DNA of 10,027 nucleotides from NCBI GenBank assembly GCA_913048145.1, contig CAJWVP010000081.1:1-10027 (forward strand). The letters are read 5' to 3'. This document shows positions 6,308-10,027 of the stretch, piece by piece. The notes below the pieces were generated by a model that was not told the DNA's origin, did not search any database, and saw only the letters and a list, made by a program, of their open reading frames with translations. Source of the DNA: an uncultured Rhodospirillaceae bacterium. GTDB lineage: Bacteria; Pseudomonadota; Alphaproteobacteria; Rhodospirillales; Casp-alpha2. The number at the start of each line of letters is the position of its first letter. The first letter of the stretch is position 1. Made by a program: the position numbers and the translations under genes.

Positions 6308-6463
6308 CGCGACATCGGTAGTTTCCACCATGGAAGCTGCACGGCAAATGGGAGCGACCGCCTCACGCAGCCGACCGGCGGCGTTCATTTTTTGCGAACA
6401 AAGTCCGTGACACACCTTAAGTATTACGTGTAACAAAAATGCGTGGGGAGGGACGGCGCGCCA

Positions 6464-8563
6464 ATGCGCCGCCGCTGTTGTATGGAAGCTAACGACAAAA
6501 AGATTCTGATTTGCAATTGCGAAGGCACCATGGCCATGGACCCAGACGGGGTGGCCAAGGCATTTGGCAGTGAGGCCGTGCCCATCCGTCAGCTGTGTCG
6601 TGACCAATTGGAAGTCTTTGAGGATGAGGCAAAACGTCATGACGACGTGATCGTAGCCTGCACCCAGGAAGCCCCAATATTCCTGGAAGCCACAGAAGGT
6701 CTTGGCGACGACGCACCAGCGCTCCGATTCTGCAATATCCGCGAGAAGGCCGGCTGGTGTCGTGAGGCACCAGGCGGCGCGTCGGCCAACCTGACGGCTA
6801 AGATGGCAGCGCTACTCAACGAGGCAACCCTCAACATTCCTGAAACGCGTTCTGTCACCATGGTATCCAACGGTACGGTGTTGGTTTTAGGCACAGGGCA
6901 ATCGGCCATGGATGCGTCGGGGAAGTTGGCAGAACGGATGGACGTCACCGTCGTACTTGGAGGCGCCGGCGAGGTGATCGCGCCCAGAGTGATGGATGTC
7001 CCCGTTTTTCGGGGCCAGGTCACCGGAGCCACGGGATATCTTGGCGCCTTTGAAGTGAATATCTCCGAATCAGCCCCGGCTTCGCCATCCCATCGAAACG
7101 GTCTGGGTTTTTACGGCGACGGCCAACCAGGTGTTATCGAATGCGACCTGATATTGGACCTTCGCGGCGCGAGACCGTTGTTCAACGCGCCTGAAAAGCG
7201 CGACGGTTACTTCAACCCCGAACCGGGCAATCCGGCGGCGGTAGCAGAAACCCTATTGACCATGACCGACATGGTCGGCGAGTTCGAGAAACCCCGCTAC
7301 GTGGATTACGACCCAGACATATGCGCCCACGCGCGCAATGAAATTACCGGATGTACGAAATGCCTCGATGCCTGTCCCACCGGTGCCATCACGCCGGACG
7401 GCGACAAGGTCGCCTATGACCCCTATATCTGCGCGGGCTGCGGAAACTGCGCGAGCATTTGCCCCACCGGCGCGGCGAAATACGCCATGCCAGCCGGCGA
7501 CGCGCTGCACGAACGGCTACGCCAAGTCCTAACCACCTACCGGCTGTCTGGCGGCAACAACCCAGTTGTGCTGATCCACGACACCGCCTGGGGAGAGGAC
7601 ATGCTCTCGGCCATTGCGCGGGCCGGTGGCGGACTGCCCGCCAACGTTCTGCCCTTCGCGGTCAATGAGATCACCCTGACAGGGGTCGAAACGCTGTTAG
7701 TCGCCAGCGCCTATGGTGCCGAGCACACATGTATCCTGGCAGGCCCCTCGAAGGTCGACGAACTGGTCGAGGTTCGCGTTGGCATCTCCCTGGCAAACCA
7801 TATTCTTGAGGGCATCGGGTATGGCTCCGGCCGCCTTCAACTCATCGACGCCGTCGATCCGGACGTGGTCGAGACCACACTTTATGACCTAGATGTCCGA
7901 CCCAGTATGCCGGCCGCCGAGTTCCTGGCCATGGGCCGCAAGCGTTCAGTCATGAACCAAGCTTTGCAAGCCTTGCACGTGGCGGCACCCAACGCCGTGG
8001 ATGTCCTGGCGCTCCCCGACGGCGCGCCCTTTGGCGCCGTCCAGGTGAATGTAGAAGGCTGCACACTCTGCCTGGCCTGTGTCGGCGCCTGTCCAACGGG
8101 GGCCATGAAGGACAACCCGGACATGCCTCAGCTCTCGTTCAACGAACAGAGCTGCGTACAGTGCGGGCTCTGCCGCAACACCTGCCCAGAGAAGGTCATC
8201 AGCCTGACGCCACAAATCAGCTTCCTGGAGACGGCCCGCAGCCATCAGGTTGTGAAGGCGGAAGAACCATTCGAGTGCGTCCGCTGCGGCAAGGCCTTCG
8301 GTGCGAAGTCGACAATCGAGCACATGGTCTCAAAGCTGGAAGGCCACACCATGTTCGCTGACGATGAGGCCTTGAACCGCCTCAAGATGTGCGAAGATTG
8401 CCGCATAATCGCCATGATGGAAGACGATCCGCAGCCCTTCCAGCACGGCGCCGTACCGGTGCCGCGCACCACGGACGACTACCTCCAGGAACGCGAAGAG
8501 CTCCGCGCCCAAGCTGTCGCCGACATGAAGTCCAAAGGCCTGGATGTCAACGACGATAGTTGA
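6464..8563 (+). CDS. Multi-cluster iron-sulfur protein with HdrA-like N-terminus and four [4Fe-4S] motifs
   Basis: A 699-residue protein from ATG 6464, preceded by GGGGAGGG (6445-6452). ATG 6482 (MEANDKKILICNCEG) is the alternative start but lacks a ribosome site. Residues 14-99 resemble the HdrA N-terminal domain: CNCEG (C17, C19), C45, VACTQEAP (C66), and FCNIREKAGWC (C90, C99). Residues 138-164 are Rossmann-like (VLGTGQSA). A ferredoxin pair follows: C287-x9-C297-x2-C300-x3-C304 and C323, C326, C329, C333. Residues 365-475 vaguely resemble the MvhD/FlpD subunit but lack its cysteines. A second ferredoxin pair has C533, C536, C539, C543 and C564, C567, C570, C574. The C-terminus carries two CxxC pairs (C605/C608, C643/C646), perhaps a zinc or rubredoxin-like site. 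No signal peptide or membrane span is seen. A role as electron hub for formate dehydrogenase is inference from context. Confidence 0.88.
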   Translation: MRRRCCMEANDKKILICNCEGTMAMDPDGVAKAFGSEAVPIRQLCRDQLEVFEDEAKRHDDVIVACTQEAPIFLEATEGLGDDAPALRFCNIREKAGWCREAPGGASANLTAKMAALLNEATLNIPETRSVTMVSNGTVLVLGTGQSAMDASGKLAERMDVTVVLGGAGEVIAPRVMDVPVFRGQVTGATGYLGAFEVNISESAPASPSHRNGLGFYGDGQPGVIECDLILDLRGARPLFNAPEKRDGYFNPEPGNPAAVAETLLTMTDMVGEFEKPRYVDYDPDICAHARNEITGCTKCLDACPTGAITPDGDKVAYDPYICAGCGNCASICPTGAAKYAMPAGDALHERLRQVLTTYRLSGGNNPVVLIHDTAWGEDMLSAIARAGGGLPANVLPFAVNEITLTGVETLLVASAYGAEHTCILAGPSKVDELVEVRVGISLANHILEGIGYGSGRLQLIDAVDPDVVETTLYDLDVRPSMPAAEFLAMGRKRSVMNQALQALHVAAPNAVDVLALPDGAPFGAVQVNVEGCTLCLACVGACPTGAMKDNPDMPQLSFNEQSCVQCGLCRNTCPEKVISLTPQISFLETARSHQVVKAEEPFECVRCGKAFGAKSTIEHMVSKLEGHTMFADDEALNRLKMCEDCRIIAMMEDDPQPFQHGAVPVPRTTDDYLQEREELRAQAVADMKSKGLDVNDDS

Positions 8564-8672
8564 AACCGAAAAAGCCCGCAGAATTTTGAGGACGACAAGC
8601 AGCGGTCAAATGTCTACATATGAAGGGTCCGGTGGCCGACGTGTCCCCGGGCGAAAGTGTGAGAACAAAAAC

Positions 8673-9671
8673 GTGACGGAAATGATCGATCCCTTTGGAC
8701 GCCATGTAAGCTATCTGCGAATCTCGGTGACAGATCGCTGTGATTTCCGCTGCCATTATTGCATGTCCGAAGACATGACTTTCCTGCCAAAGACGGATGT
8801 CCTATCCCTTGAGGAATTAGATCGGCTGTGTTCTGCCTTTGTCCGCAAGGGGGTCAAGAAGCTCCGCATCACCGGCGGCGAACCGCTGGTCCGGCGCAAT
8901 ATCATGTCGCTCTTCCGCAACCTGGGCCGGCATTTGGAAACGGGCGCACTGGAGGAGCTAACGCTGACAACCAATGGCAGTCAATTGGCTAAGTATGCAG
9001 ACGAGCTTTATGATTGCGGTGTGAGGCGCATCAACGTCTCCGTTGACACCCTGGACCCAACAAAATTCCAGCAAATCACCCGCTGGGGCAAATTGAAGAA
9101 GGTTCTGGATGGCATTGCCGCGGCCAAAGCCGCCGGCCTAGCCATCAAAATCAACGCCGTCGCACTGAAGGATTTCAACGAGCCCGAACTCGACAGCATG
9201 CTCAAATGGTGCGGCGACGAAGGATACGATCTGACCCTCATCGAGACCATGCCCATGGGTGATATTGGCGGTGACCGTATCGACCAGTACCTACCGTTGT
9301 CCACCATCCGCGAGCGGCTTGAAAAGAACTGGTCCCTGACGGACATTCCCTTCAGGACCGGCGGACCCGCCCGTTATGTGGAGGTTGAAGAGACCGGCCG
9401 CAAGCTTGGGTTTATTACGCCCCTGACCCATAATTTCTGCGAAAGCTGCAACCGCGTGCGGCTGACCTGTACGGGCACGCTGTACATGTGCCTGGGTCAG
9501 GATGATGCCGCCGATCTGCGCGAACCGCTCCGCGCCTCCGAAGGCGATGAGTTCCTTGAGGCCGCCATCGATGAGGCGATAGGACGCAAACCAAAAGGCC
9601 ATGACTTCGTCATCGAACGCGGCCGCTCCGGACCCGCCGTGGCCAGGCACATGAGTGTTACAGGCGGCTGA
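8673..9671 (+). CDS. moaA: GTP 3',8-cyclase MoaA (molybdopterin synthesis, step 1)
   Basis: A radical SAM enzyme that, with MoaC, turns GTP into cyclic pyranopterin monophosphate. From GTG 8673 it is 332 residues, the normal MoaA length. The N-terminal cluster motif is CDFRCHYC (C23, C27, C30), with the SAM-binding GGEPL at 68-72. The C-terminal cluster is CESC...C (C256, C259, C273; CX2CX13C), unique to MoaA. It ends with the double glycine (SVTGG) needed for activity. ATG 8682 is equally possible; GTG was preferred because relatives often begin MTEMIDPFGR. An in-frame ATG at 8544 would add 43 residues without family resemblance and overlap the preceding gene by 20 bases. The gap to the Fe-S gene is 109 bases, so cotranscription is plausible. 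Confidence 0.95.
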   Translation: MTEMIDPFGRHVSYLRISVTDRCDFRCHYCMSEDMTFLPKTDVLSLEELDRLCSAFVRKGVKKLRITGGEPLVRRNIMSLFRNLGRHLETGALEELTLTTNGSQLAKYADELYDCGVRRINVSVDTLDPTKFQQITRWGKLKKVLDGIAAAKAAGLAIKINAVALKDFNEPELDSMLKWCGDEGYDLTLIETMPMGDIGGDRIDQYLPLSTIRERLEKNWSLTDIPFRTGGPARYVEVEETGRKLGFITPLTHNFCESCNRVRLTCTGTLYMCLGQDDAADLREPLRASEGDEFLEAAIDEAIGRKPKGHDFVIERGRSGPAVARHMSVTGG

Positions 9672-9680
9672 CCTCTCATC

Positions 9681-9694
9681 CGCCCTACTGGGCG
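9681..9694 (+). terminator. Weak hairpin after moaA
   Basis: CGCCC-TACT-GGGCG forms a perfect 5-pair stem starting 10 bases after the moaA stop. It is followed by only two T residues, so it is at best a weak intrinsic terminator. Confidence 0.3.
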
Positions 9695-9904
9695 TTCCGC
9701 TGGTCGCTTGCTTTCAAAGATTACTGCAAATGTTGCTCCAAGGCGATGAGCCGACAGTTGAGATCGCGTTGCTGCTATTCCAACTGCCGGGACGGAAACT
9801 AGGGCACCTCGCTTACGCTGGCGCGCGGCGGATCACCCAAACGCTGACAGCCACGCCGGCCGGTTTGCGTTTGCCGCTCACGCATTTCATCCGGCCCGCC
9901 AAAT
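9695..9904. other. Intergenic stretch between convergent moaA and the PrpF-like gene
   Basis: About 210 bases between convergent genes. I see no gene with family resemblance on either strand. A minus-strand reading of only 25 codons (MKCVSGKRKPAGV...) has no recognisable features. A GCCGGCCGG run near 9854-9862 is a short palindrome. Confidence 0.5.
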
Positions 9905-10027
9905 CTAAAGCCCCGGCCAGACGGTCGCCGGAACATAGACTTTGCCATCGGCCAGCTTCCGCGCTGTGCGGATCAGTCCGGCGGAATTCAAATCCAACCC
10001 CGAATTCGTGACCCGGTAATCGACCAG
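9905..10027 (-). CDS. C-terminal end of a PrpF-family isomerase-like protein (partial)
   Basis: An open minus-strand frame enters from the right edge and ends at TAG (9907-9905). Its last 40 residues include SAGLIRTARKLADGKVYVPA and end TVWPGL. The pattern, an RTAR-kLxxG-xVyVP element near the C-terminus, resembles the end of PrpF-type proteins (2-methylaconitate cis-trans isomerase and 4-oxalomesaconate tautomerase relatives), which finish with a similar SxRxLMxGxVxVP element. Only about a tenth of the protein is visible, so the family call is tentative and the substrate cannot be inferred. It converges on moaA and is probably unrelated to the cofactor genes. Confidence 0.55.
   Translation of the reverse strand: MVDYRVTNSGLDLNSAGLIRTARKLADGKVYVPATVWPGL

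Noticed and set aside
9655..10011. Plus-strand open frame of about 118 codons after moaA
   Set aside because: It overlaps the moaA end and runs antisense to the PrpF-like C-terminus. No ribosome site and no family resemblance.
1..10027. CRISPR array, tRNA, rRNA, insertion sequence or phage genes
   Set aside because: No regularly spaced repeats, transposase motifs, terminal inverted repeats or RNA-gene signatures were seen.

Overview
The window looks like a GC-rich alphaproteobacterial chromosome segment devoted to formate dehydrogenase (FDH) maturation and to supply of its pterin-bound metal, molybdenum or tungsten. The assignment rests on the DUF3305/DUF3306 pair next to mobA and fdhD, on the style of the MoaA protein, and on base composition. 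No 16S rRNA, tRNA or other taxonomic marker is present.

Layout. (1) Positions 1-2547, minus strand: a tightly overlapping operon read right to left as fdhD, mobA, DUF3305, DUF3306. Each junction overlaps by 4-8 bases. DUF3306 runs off the left edge; in relatives, FDH structural genes and a TorD-type chaperone often follow. (2) Positions 2548-2706: divergent control region with three copies of CGAACGC and a small perfect inverted repeat. (3) Positions 2707-5121, plus strand: a tungstate-type ABC importer in the order permease (tupB), ATPase (tupC), binding protein (tupA). (4) Positions 5122-5448: no intact gene, but the minus strand carries a decayed, frameshifted piece of a sensor histidine kinase ATPase domain. 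(5) Positions 5449-5736, minus: a DUF1330 protein. (6) Positions 5942-6292, plus: a small protein resembling the tautomerase (CHMI/MIF) fold with Pro directly after Met. (7) Positions 6464-8563, plus: a roughly 700-residue multi-cluster iron-sulfur protein with an HdrA-like N-terminus and four [4Fe-4S] motifs. (8) Positions 8673-9671, plus: moaA, the first step of molybdopterin synthesis. (9) Positions 9905-10027, minus: the last 40 codons of what looks like a PrpF-family isomerase.

How the parts fit. TupABC would import the oxyanion. MoaA starts pterin synthesis, MobA adds GMP to make the bis-MGD form, and FdhD sulfurates the cofactor before insertion into FDH. DUF3305 and DUF3306 are conserved companions of unknown role. 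The large Fe-S protein may be an electron-transfer hub for formate oxidation or CO2 reduction; this is inferred from its neighbours and motifs. The least ordinary items are the Fe-S fusion protein, the FdhD cysteine pattern, the kinase relic, the tautomerase-like protein and the repeats between fdhD and tupB.
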